DNA from: Chloroflexota bacterium
GTDB lineage: Bacteria > Chloroflexota > Dehalococcoidia > JACQUA01
Assembly (NCBI GenBank): GCA_016210565.1
Contig: JACQUA010000136.1
Span: 1-32,443, forward strand
DNA: 32,443 nucleotides
Reading direction: 5' to 3'
The notes below the pieces were generated by a model, which was given only the letters and a program-made list of their open reading frames with translations, made no database searches and was not told the DNA's origin. The translations under genes and the position numbers were made by a program. Shown here piece by piece: positions 1-7,102 of the stretch. Numbering within the stretch: the stretch's first letter is position 1; each line of letters begins with the position of its first letter.

Positions 1-947
1 ATGCCAGTCACATCGTCCCCTATCGCTCCTGCCAGTTCTGGGGCATCAAAGAAGAATGCAAGTTCTGCGATATCAACGAGAATGCCCGCCAGGTGAAGAA
101 GTTCAAGGTCAATACGCTGAAAGCGGCGCATCTGAAAGTGGACCAGGTGGCGACGGTGGCCAATGAAATAGCTCAGGATGTGGTGGAAAGGGAGAGCCAT
201 CCCCTGACCACGAACTGGATGATCAGCGGCGGCACCATAACCAGCAAGCTCGATGGGCTGACCGAGGATGAGTTTTACCTCCGTTATGTGGAGGCAGTCA
301 AGTGGGGAGGCCCGCGGCGGTGGGTGATGCTGGCCGTCAGCGCCAAGGATAAGGCGACTTTCAGAGAATATCATTACCGGGGGGTAGACCGCCCTCTCTG
401 CAATCTGGAAGTCTGGGACAAGCATCTTTTCGAATGGATTTGCCCGGGAAAAGCGGAGCGGGTGGGCTGGGAAGAATGGGTGAAGCGGCTGGTGGACGCC
501 GTGGATATTTTCGGGGAGTTCAATGTCCAGTGCCAGTTCGTGGGTGGGATAGAACTGGCCCGGCCCTATGGTTTTAAGACCGTTGCCGAGGCCGTGAAGT
601 CGACTGCCGAGGGCATCAAGTTTCTCATGTCGCGCGGGGTCAGCCCTGCCATAGGGGCCTGGTCTCGTGAGCCCGGATCGTACCTGGAAAGAGTCCAGAA
701 GCAGGCGCTGGTGGTGCCCCTGGAATACTACCTGCAACTCCTCCGCATCCACTATGAAAACTACAAACGGTATAAGATGACTTTGCCCCGGCGCGCCGGC
801 CAGAGCCCCGAGCTAAAAGTGATCGCTTATCACAATATCACCCAGGATATGGTGATACTCAAGGAAGAAAAAGATTATGAAGAACAGGCCTTGCGGGCCC
901 TGGAACAGATAGGCGCCATATGGAGTTACGCCCCGCAGGCTGCCTGA
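1..947 (+). CDS. Radical-SAM-like protein, paralog 1 (5' end cut by window)
   Basis: This is the C-terminal two thirds of a protein. The open frame runs off the left edge (codons in phase from base 3), so the ATG at 93 is internal and not the start. Just inside the edge it encodes the cluster motif seen in its three paralogs, CQFWGIKEECKFCDIN: C-X8-C-X2-C with the first Cys at bases 30-32. Downstream it keeps the family's barrel-like blocks: WMISGGTITS, then CNLEVWDKHLFEWICPGKAERVGWEEW, then VDIFGEFNV and VGGIELARPYGFKT. It ends with ALEQIGAIWSYAPQAA. By order and sequence these blocks resemble radical SAM enzymes of the biotin-synthase-like kind. It is closest to paralog 2, sharing SGG where paralogs 3 and 4 have SSGT. 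The substrate is unknown. Lipoprotein SBP1 follows 188 bp downstream. Confidence 0.8.
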   Translation, partial: ASHIVPYRSCQFWGIKEECKFCDINENARQVKKFKVNTLKAAHLKVDQVATVANEIAQDVVERESHPLTTNWMISGGTITSKLDGLTEDEFYLRYVEAVKWGGPRRWVMLAVSAKDKATFREYHYRGVDRPLCNLEVWDKHLFEWICPGKAERVGWEEWVKRLVDAVDIFGEFNVQCQFVGGIELARPYGFKTVAEAVKSTAEGIKFLMSRGVSPAIGAWSREPGSYLERVQKQALVVPLEYYLQLLRIHYENYKRYKMTLPRRAGQSPELKVIAYHNITQDMVILKEEKDYEEQALRALEQIGAIWSYAPQAA

Positions 948-965
948 CCAGGATTGCACGGACTT

Positions 966-1057
966 TTCACCACAGAGTGCGCAAAGGAACGCAGAGGGAA
1001 GAAGGGTGAACTGCGGACCCAAAGTCTCGGCCGCTCTCGGCGTCCTTTGCGGTGAAA
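966..1057. repeat. Imperfect inverted intergenic repeat
   Basis: TTTCACC-CACAGAG at the left and CCTTTGCGGTGAAA at the right are near reverse complements, and both contain GCAAAGGA-CGC-type sequence. The element fills most of the gap between paralog 1 and SBP1. A partial relative (CTCTCTGCGCCGCTTTGCGGTGA) occurs near 18300-18322. It may fold in RNA, but there is no T-tract to call a terminator. Confidence 0.5.
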
Positions 1058-1135
1058 CCGCCCTTTAGACGGTACTGCACCGATGGGTCTCTTGTCATTA
1101 CGTTCGCATTGATAGCTTTCGAGGGGAGATCAACC

Positions 1136-2290
1136 ATGAAGAACATGCCTTTGGTGGCAATGGTTTGCTTGAGCCTGGTTCTCTTGTCCTGCGCTTCGGC
1201 CCAGCCCCCGGCGCCAACTGTCAAAGAGCCGCCCGCTGCCGGCGTGGGCAGCCAGGGGACGGTCCAGCAGCAGGGATGGGAGCAGGACTGGCAGAACACC
1301 CTGGCCGCGGCTAAGAAGGAAGGTATCCTGACTATCTACAGCGGCATAGGCAGCGAACTGCGTCAACCCATCAGCCAGGCGATCAAAGAGAAATTCGGGC
1401 TGGACATCGACTGGGTCATAGGGAGCGCTCAATCCCTGACGCCGAAGATCCTGGCGGAGCGGAGGGCAGGGCTCTATCTGGCGGATATTATTATGGGCGG
1501 GGTTTCACAGCAGATCGCTACCCTGAAGCCCGCCGGCGTGCTGGAACCGGTAAGACCTCTGCTGGTCCTGCCGGAAATCCTGGACGCAAAAGCCTGGTAC
1601 GGTGAAGAACCATACTGGATCGACAAAGAGAAATCCTACATCATTAACTTCGTCATCACGCCGCAGAAGGTGATAACCATAAACACCGACTTCGTGAAAC
1701 CCGAAGAAATGACATCCTACTACAACCTCCACGAATCTCGCTGGAAGGGGAAGATTGTTCTCGAAGACCCTGCCACCGCGGGCCAGGCTTCGCGCATCTT
1801 CAGCGCCATCAATCTCCTTTTGCCGGATTTCTGGAAAGGAGTGGCGGCCAACGACCCGGTCATAATACGGAACGAGAGGATGGCCACTGACTGGGTGGCT
1901 CGGGGCGCCTACCCTATTCTGGTGGGATCAAGAGACGATGTCATTATGGAGTACATCAAAGCGGGTGCGCCGCTAAAAAGGCCGATACCACGGGAGGGGA
2001 CCTATCTTGGTGGGCTGGCCATCCCGATGTCCATGCTCAAGCAGGCGCCCCATCCCAACGCGTCTAAGGTATTCATCAATTGGTACTTGAGCAAAGACGC
2101 CAGCACCATGATCAGTCGCCTTTTCAACGTGCAGACGGCCCGGGAGGATGTCCCCACCGACCACTTGCCTCCTGAGGTGATGCGTCTCCCGACAGCCAGA
2201 TACGTAAACTTCCAGACCGAGGAAAACGTCCTGAGACAACAGTCTGATTACAAGCTGGTGATGGAGATTTTCGGCCCGCTGCTGAAATAG
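1136..2290 (+). CDS. Extracellular substrate-binding lipoprotein SBP1 (iron(III)/SBP_bac family)
   Basis: This is a 384-residue ABC-type solute-binding protein, probably anchored in the membrane by lipid. The ATG at 1136 is chosen because GAGGGGAGATCAACC precedes it and a lipoprotein signal peptide starts there: MKNMPLVAMVCLSLVLLSC, with lipobox LLSC and the acylated Cys at residue 19. The longer open frame from 1052 would bury the signal. The mature part opens with the family pattern WEQDWQNTLAAAKKEGILTIYSG, followed by VITINTDFV, WKGKIVLEDP and a late APHPNASKVFINWYLS block. All of these are typical of AfuA/FbpA-like iron(III), thiamine or phosphonate SBPs. No permease or ATPase gene is nearby, so it is an orphan SBP. 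rSAM paralog 2 starts 46 bp downstream, so the two are probably co-transcribed. The ligand cannot be deduced. Confidence 0.88.
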   Translation: MKNMPLVAMVCLSLVLLSCASAQPPAPTVKEPPAAGVGSQGTVQQQGWEQDWQNTLAAAKKEGILTIYSGIGSELRQPISQAIKEKFGLDIDWVIGSAQSLTPKILAERRAGLYLADIIMGGVSQQIATLKPAGVLEPVRPLLVLPEILDAKAWYGEEPYWIDKEKSYIINFVITPQKVITINTDFVKPEEMTSYYNLHESRWKGKIVLEDPATAGQASRIFSAINLLLPDFWKGVAANDPVIIRNERMATDWVARGAYPILVGSRDDVIMEYIKAGAPLKRPIPREGTYLGGLAIPMSMLKQAPHPNASKVFINWYLSKDASTMISRLFNVQTAREDVPTDHLPPEVMRLPTARYVNFQTEENVLRQQSDYKLVMEIFGPLLK

Positions 2291-2336
2291 TTGAGCACTC
2301 AGCTAGTCCAACACAGAAGGAAGGAAGAGAAAAAGC

Positions 2337-3767
2337 GTGACCAGAACCGCGCCAGAGGCGAGCAGTGTGCAAATAATTGAGGACTTATTTCGCGAATATC
2401 CTGATATACCGCGGGAAGTCGTAATGAAGCAAGACCTCCTGAGGTTGGGCCAGGTGTTCAGCGATAGCGCTCTCGCTGCTGCGGCCGGGGCTGACAAGAA
2501 GCCTTATGACCTGTTCTCCCACGACCTGGTTCCAATGGCGGCCATGCAGAGACAGGAGTATCTGAAGGCGCCTCGATACTTCATCATGAAAGGTGGGCCT
2601 TACCAGTTGCGCCCCATTATCATTGATGCGGTAATAGCTGCTGACTCGCCATATCTGGTCGATGTAGTTGATGGGCGCCTCAAGCTGCTACTCGGTGGAG
2701 AGGCTATCGCTGATGTCGGCTATCGGCCTCCTTTCAAGTACTATTCCAGGCTGTTCCCGGACGGCACTCGATACGGGGATGTTATCGCTGCGGGTGACCA
2801 TATTGTTCCTTTTCGTCTCTGCCAATTCTGGGGCGTCAAAGAGGAATGTAAGTTCTGCGATATCAACGAGAATGCCCGGCAGACGAAGAAGTTCAGGGCT
2901 GGTACGCTGACAGCGCCGGTGAAGTCCGTGGAGCAGGTGGCCATCGTCGCCGATGAAATAGCCAGGGAAGTTCTGGAAAGAGACGGCTACCCCGCCCCCC
3001 TGAATTTCATGCTGAGTGGAGGCGCCGTAACCAGTCGGCTTCATGGATTGACAGAGGATGAGTTCTACCTTCGTTATGTGGACACTGTCAGGTGGGGAGG
3101 ACCCCGACGCTACCTGCGATTGGCAACCAACGCGGCGGACAGGATAACCGCAAAGGAATATCGCCGGCGGGGGGTAGACACCTACTATCCCAATCTGGAG
3201 GTTTGGGATAAGCGTCTGTTTGAGTGGATATGTCCCGGAAAAGCGGAACGAATAGGTTGGGAGGAATGGGTCAAACGGACAGTCGAGGCGGTAGATATCT
3301 TTGGCGAGGGTAATGTCCGTCCGGCATTAGTTTCCGGGGTGGAAATGGCTCAGCCCTATGGTTTCAAGACCATCGATGAAGCGGTGAAGTCCAGCACAGA
3401 GGGCATTAAATTCTTCATGTCTCACGGGGTGAATGTCAGTTTACATGTGTGGCGGCGCGAACCCGGCTCATACCTGCGAGAAAAAAATGAGCAGCCTCCG
3501 GTGGCCGCGGAGTATTACCTCCGGCTCCTGCGTAACTATTACGAAAATTGGAAGCGTTATGGGTTGCATCTTCCCCGTCTGATGTCGGCCAGTCCCGAGT
3601 TAAGAGTCATGGCATTTATCGATAATCCCCAGGATGACTATGTGGTGCTCATGGAGCGAACACAGTATGAAGTTCTGGCTCTGCAAGCCCTGGAGAAGGC
3701 GGGTGTCATGTGGACTTATGGCTCCGAAGACGCCTCTATAAGGAGCATTGCTCAGATGTCACCCTGA
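2337..3767 (+). CDS. Radical-SAM-like protein, paralog 2
   Basis: This 476-residue protein starts at GTG 2337, preceded by GAAGGAAGGAAGA; the start aligns with the ATG starts of paralogs 3 and 4. The N-terminal third has no recognised fold but conserves KQDLLRLG, YFIMKGGPYQLRP, SPYLVDVVDG and FPDGTRYGD. It leads to C162-X8-C171-X2-C174 in CQFWGVKEECKFCDIN. A barrel-like half follows: MLSGGAVTSRL, YPNLEVWDKRLFEWICPGKAERIGW, VDIFGEGNV and VSGVEMAQPYGF. The most likely reading is a radical SAM enzyme binding a [4Fe-4S] cluster through these three cysteines, although classical members use CX3CX2C. Compared with its paralogs it has about ten extra C-terminal residues. Its last codons (ATG TCA CCC TGA) lie inside a repeat element, so the native C-terminus may have been replaced. 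The substrate is unknown. Confidence 0.85.
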   Translation: MTRTAPEASSVQIIEDLFREYPDIPREVVMKQDLLRLGQVFSDSALAAAAGADKKPYDLFSHDLVPMAAMQRQEYLKAPRYFIMKGGPYQLRPIIIDAVIAADSPYLVDVVDGRLKLLLGGEAIADVGYRPPFKYYSRLFPDGTRYGDVIAAGDHIVPFRLCQFWGVKEECKFCDINENARQTKKFRAGTLTAPVKSVEQVAIVADEIAREVLERDGYPAPLNFMLSGGAVTSRLHGLTEDEFYLRYVDTVRWGGPRRYLRLATNAADRITAKEYRRRGVDTYYPNLEVWDKRLFEWICPGKAERIGWEEWVKRTVEAVDIFGEGNVRPALVSGVEMAQPYGFKTIDEAVKSSTEGIKFFMSHGVNVSLHVWRREPGSYLREKNEQPPVAAEYYLRLLRNYYENWKRYGLHLPRLMSASPELRVMAFIDNPQDDYVVLMERTQYEVLALQALEKAGVMWTYGSEDASIRSIAQMSP

Positions 3768-3914
3768 GCCGGCGCCCCGAGCGAAGCGAAGGGGCAGGCG
3801 AAGGGTCTTTTGTCAGGGCTGCACGACCAACGAAAGAACTTGTCCTGAGCAGAGCGAAGGATTCTTTCCCGACGTGTCGGGACGCTCGCTGCGCTCGCTT
3901 CGCTTTCAGTGACA
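3757..3914. repeat. TGTCACCCTGAG-type inverted-end repeat, copy 1
   Basis: The element begins TGTCACCCTGAGC and ends GCTTTCAGTGACA, roughly reverse complementary. It carries AGGGTCTTTTGTCAGGGCTG and GGATTCTTTCCCG inside. It overlaps the last 11 bases of the upstream gene and supplies its stop codon. A second copy follows after 1 bp; internal landmarks repeat at a 135-bp offset. Confidence 0.75.
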
Positions 3915-3915
3915 T

Positions 3916-4049
3916 TGTCACCCTGAGCGAAGTCGAAGGGTCTTTTGTCAGGGCTGTATGACCAACGAAAGAACTTGTCCTGAGCGGAGGGAAGGATTCT
4001 TTCCCGGCGTGTCGGGACGCTCGCTACGCTGGCTTCGCTCAGAATGGCA
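3916..4049. repeat. TGTCACCCTGAG-type inverted-end repeat, copy 2
   Basis: A close direct copy of the preceding element, from TGTCACCCTGAGCGAAG to CTTCGCTCAGAATGGCA. The terminal inverted repeats read outward as TGTCAnnCTGAGCGAAG. Together the two copies fill most of the gap between the two rSAM-SBP-rSAM triplets. No transposase is present, so it looks like a non-autonomous or REP/MITE-like intergenic element. Confidence 0.75.
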
Positions 4050-4146
4050 GAGCGTTCACCGGTTTTCATTGATCATGGCCGGCCGCCAGGGCGCGCCGGA
4101 TCGCCAGGTGTCGTACTGAACCGGAAGGTTCAAGAAGGAGAGACAA

Positions 4147-5556
4147 ATGATTCAACGTGTCGCAGAAAGCAGCATAAAAACCATCGAAGGCCTATTCCGC
4201 CAGTATCCGGACATGCACCCGGCGCTGGTAATAAAGCAGGACCTTCTGAGACTGGGTGTCTGGTACAGTGACAGCGCCCTCGCCGCTGCCGCGGCCATTG
4301 CTGACAGAAAGTCTTATCTCAAGTTCTCCCAGGACCAGGTCCCCATGTCGGCCATGCCGGGCCGGGAGTATATGAAAGCCCCCGGGAACTACTTTATCAA
4401 AGGAGGACCTTACAAGCTATGGCCTGTCCGGGTCTTCACGACGCTCGCGCCCGACTCCCCATACCGGATTGATCTCATCGATGGCCAGCTCAAGCTCCTT
4501 CTGGAGGGAGTGGTGGTCGCTGACGTTGGTTTTCGACCGGCGATGAAATATGGGAAGAAGGTGTTCCCGGACGGCACTCTTTACCGGGACATTATCGCCA
4601 ACGGCTCCACTGTTGTCCCTTTCAGCTTCTGCCAGTTCTGGGGCGCCAAAGAGGAGTGCAAGTTCTGTGACATCAACGAGAACGCCCGGCAGGTGCGACA
4701 GTTCAAGGCGGATACGCTGAAGGGTCCGGTTAAGCCGGTGGAACAGGTGGCGGAGGTAGCCAATGAGATATGCAAGGAAATTCACGAAAGGGACGGCTTC
4801 ATATCGCCCCTCACCTTCTCCATCAGCTCCGGGACCATAACCAATCAGCTTAACGGAGTAACCGAAGACGAGTTCTACCTGGGCTATGTCGAGGCGATCA
4901 AGTGGGGAGGACCCCGGCGCTACATACGGCTGGCGGTCAGCGCCAAGGACAGGGCAAGCTGCAAAGAATACCACAACCGGGGGGTGGACATCCCCCATTT
5001 CAATCTGGAGGTATGGGATAGGCGTATCTTCGAGTGGATTTGCCCTGGCAAAGCGGCGCGGGTGGGCTGGGATGAGTGGGTGAAGCGGCTGGTTGATGCC
5101 GTGGATATCTTCGGGGATGGCAGCGTCGTTTCCACCATGGTTTGCGGCATTGAGATGGCCCAGCCCTATGGTTTCAAGACCGTTGCCGAGGCGGTGAAGT
5201 CCGCTACGGAGGGGGTTCAGTTTCTCGTGTCCCACGGGGTGCATCCCCGTTTCACCCCCTGGATGCGCGAGCCCGGCTCCTACCTGGTAAAGAACTACAG
5301 CCAGCCGTCGGTACCGGCGGACTTTTATCTCCAGCTCACTCTGAACTACTACGAAAACCTCAAACGATACCGGTTGCAGGTGCCTCCCCGCGCGGTGATG
5401 TTCCCGGAGCAACAGGTCATGGGAGGGAACCCCTTTAACCTCCATGAGGACTTTGTGCCCATGATGGAGCAGGAAGACTATGAAAACCGGGCCTTGAAGG
5501 CTATGGAGGACGCGGGTATCAGGTGGAGTTGGGGCCCGCGGGAGCATGACACATAA
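4147..5556 (+). CDS. Radical-SAM-like protein, paralog 3
   Basis: This 469-residue protein starts at ATG 4147, with AAGGAGAGACAA directly upstream as ribosome binding site. Cluster motif: C162-X8-C171-X2-C174 (CQFWGAKEECKFCDIN). Other conserved blocks are KQDLLRLGVWYSDSALAAAA, YFIKGGPYKLWPV, SPYRIDLIDGQLKLLLEG, FPDGTLYRDII, FSISSGTITNQL, FNLEVWDRRIFEWICPGKA, VDIFGDGSVVSTMVCGIEMAQPYGFKT and FTPWMREPGSYL. It is very similar to paralog 4 along the whole length and clearly less so to 1 and 2, which points to a recent duplication. The order P-x-FPDGTxY-...-C-X8-C-x-FC-x-I recalls the MSMEG_0568 radical SAM family, from memory and distantly. It is probably a cytosolic iron-sulfur enzyme of unknown substrate. 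Confidence 0.87.
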   Translation: MIQRVAESSIKTIEGLFRQYPDMHPALVIKQDLLRLGVWYSDSALAAAAAIADRKSYLKFSQDQVPMSAMPGREYMKAPGNYFIKGGPYKLWPVRVFTTLAPDSPYRIDLIDGQLKLLLEGVVVADVGFRPAMKYGKKVFPDGTLYRDIIANGSTVVPFSFCQFWGAKEECKFCDINENARQVRQFKADTLKGPVKPVEQVAEVANEICKEIHERDGFISPLTFSISSGTITNQLNGVTEDEFYLGYVEAIKWGGPRRYIRLAVSAKDRASCKEYHNRGVDIPHFNLEVWDRRIFEWICPGKAARVGWDEWVKRLVDAVDIFGDGSVVSTMVCGIEMAQPYGFKTVAEAVKSATEGVQFLVSHGVHPRFTPWMREPGSYLVKNYSQPSVPADFYLQLTLNYYENLKRYRLQVPPRAVMFPEQQVMGGNPFNLHEDFVPMMEQEDYENRALKAMEDAGIRWSWGPREHDT

Positions 5557-5866
5557 TCCCCGTTAGGGGCGGGCGATTCAGAGGCAATACCGGGATGGGG
5601 TTTCAATTTTCTGACGGGTCCATTGTTTGAAGCGAAGGGCGCAGACAACCGGTACGACAGGCCACCGTGCCTGTCAGTCACGGATATTGAACAGGCGGAA
5701 TTGCTACAAAAAAGGGATGGCACAGTGCCTCGCCGCCTGTGGGCTGTTGTCCCCCGCACAGGCGCGGCGGCCTTGTGGTACCGGGTAGCGGGCAGCGCCG
5801 GATCAGGCGTGAATCGGAAAGGGCGTCCCTTGTATCAGCAAAAATGATATCTGGAGGCGAAATTCG
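5557..5866. other. 310-bp gap upstream of SBP2, hairpins only
   Basis: No convincing gene. It holds CCCC-GTTA-GGGG just after the stop of paralog 3, a 7-bp stem GACAGGC/GCCTGTC (5656-5662 with 5669-5675), and an 8-bp stem CGCCTGTG/CACAGGCG (5734-5741 with 5757-5764). A GGAGG ribosome binding site for SBP2 lies at its end. No known riboswitch consensus was recognised. Confidence 0.5.
5734..5764. repeat. Hairpin upstream of SBP2
   Basis: An 8-bp perfect stem CGCCTGTG/CACAGGCG encloses a 15-base loop. It is not followed by a T-run, so an intergenic hairpin or repeat is more likely than an intrinsic terminator. Confidence 0.4.
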
Positions 5867-7009
5867 ATGGTTAAGACCATAACTTTGCTGGCAGTAGTGT
5901 GCTTTGGCCTGATTGCCTGCGTTTCCGGGCAGGCGCCGGCGCCGGTGATTCAAGGGCCTGAGGCCAAAACCGGGGAAAGGACAGTTCAACAAGCCTGGGA
6001 AACGGACTGGCAGAAGACCCTGACGGCCGCTAAGAAAGAAGGCAGGGTGATCATCTGGTCTTTCACCGGTCCCGAAGTGCGCCAGGGTTTTGGTCAGGCT
6101 TTCAAGGACAAATTCGGTCTGGAAATCGAGTGGATGGTAGGGAGACCTGCGGAACTCAATCCGAAGCTCTTTCAGGAGCGAAGGGCGGGGTTGTATCTTG
6201 CAGACGTTTACCTGGGCGCGACGGGAGAACAGGTGACCGTTTTCAAGCCCGCTGGTATCCTGGAACCAATAAGACCCCAGCTTGTCCTGCCTGAAGTCCT
6301 GGACCAAAAAGCCTGGTACGGCGGCCAACTTCCTTTTCTGGACAACGAGAAGTCGTATATTCTTTATGGCAGCCTCAGTCCTAACGTGGGTCTGGTCATA
6401 AATACCACCATGGTAAGACCGGAGGACATCAGCTCCTACGACAAACTGCTGGAACCCCGCTGGAAGGACAAGATTCTCCTGTCCGATCCACTGAAAGCCT
6501 CTCTCAATAATACGATCGTCAATCTCTTCGCCATAAAGGGCACGGATTACCTGAGGAAACTAGCTGCGAACAACCCTATGATCATAGATAACTTGAGGGT
6601 CGGTGTAGAATGGGTCGCCCGGGGCAGGTACCCTGTTTGGGTGGGAGGCGCCAGGCAGCCGGCCGCGGTGGAGATGGAAAGAGCGGGGGCGCCGGTCAAA
6701 CGATGGTCGCCCCCGGACGGCGTCGCCGTCACCGCCGCGCTGGCAATATCCTCTATCAGCCAGGCGCCCCATCCTGCCGCCAGCAAGGTGTTCCTCAACT
6801 GGGTCCTGACCAGAGAAGCGCAGACCATATATAGCCGGCTTAACGACGTGCATATGGCCAGGGTGGATGTGCCCACCGACCATTTATCTCCCGAGGAGAT
6901 ACGTGATCCATCAGTCAAATACTTCCTGACCGCAACGGAAGATGCCTTTTTAAAGCTGGCCGAGTATCACCAGGTGGTCCCCGGAATATTCGGCCCGTTG
7001 ATGAAGTAG
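5867..7009 (+). CDS. Extracellular substrate-binding lipoprotein SBP2
   Basis: A 380-residue solute-binding lipoprotein homologous to SBP1 over its full length. ATG 5867 is preceded by TGGAGGCGAAATTCG. The signal peptide MVKTITLLAVVCFGLIAC ends in lipobox LIAC with Cys18. The mature protein opens WETDWQKTLTAAKKEGRVIIWS and keeps WKDKILLSDP, DNLRVGVEWVARGRYPVWVGG and APHPAASKVFLNWVLT. It ends IFGPLMK, like SBP1 (IFGPLLK) and SBP3 (IFGHLVK). The family normally delivers Fe3+, polyamines, thiamine or small organic ligands to an ABC importer, but none is encoded here. Paralog 4 begins 93 bp downstream, repeating the SBP-rSAM order seen at 1136-3767. Confidence 0.88.
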   Translation: MVKTITLLAVVCFGLIACVSGQAPAPVIQGPEAKTGERTVQQAWETDWQKTLTAAKKEGRVIIWSFTGPEVRQGFGQAFKDKFGLEIEWMVGRPAELNPKLFQERRAGLYLADVYLGATGEQVTVFKPAGILEPIRPQLVLPEVLDQKAWYGGQLPFLDNEKSYILYGSLSPNVGLVINTTMVRPEDISSYDKLLEPRWKDKILLSDPLKASLNNTIVNLFAIKGTDYLRKLAANNPMIIDNLRVGVEWVARGRYPVWVGGARQPAAVEMERAGAPVKRWSPPDGVAVTAALAISSISQAPHPAASKVFLNWVLTREAQTIYSRLNDVHMARVDVPTDHLSPEEIRDPSVKYFLTATEDAFLKLAEYHQVVPGIFGPLMK

Positions 7010-7102
7010 CGAAGGGGGATTGCTAATAAGACCCGCTAGATCGTCAGGCATCGACTCACGCCAACGCGCCAAGCGCACAAGGAAATCCCTGAGGAAAGAC
7101 AA

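Noticed and set aside
3710..3961. Small + and - strand frames in the repeat pair (such as 83 and 105 codons)
   Set aside because: They only reflect the low-complexity GAGCGAAG repeat and have no start signals.
4417..5547. 376-codon open frame on the - strand inside rSAM paralog 3
   Set aside because: It is antisense to a well-supported gene; its protein is rich in His, Arg, Pro and Gly in the way GC-rich reverse frames are, and paralog 4 shows the same shadow broken up.
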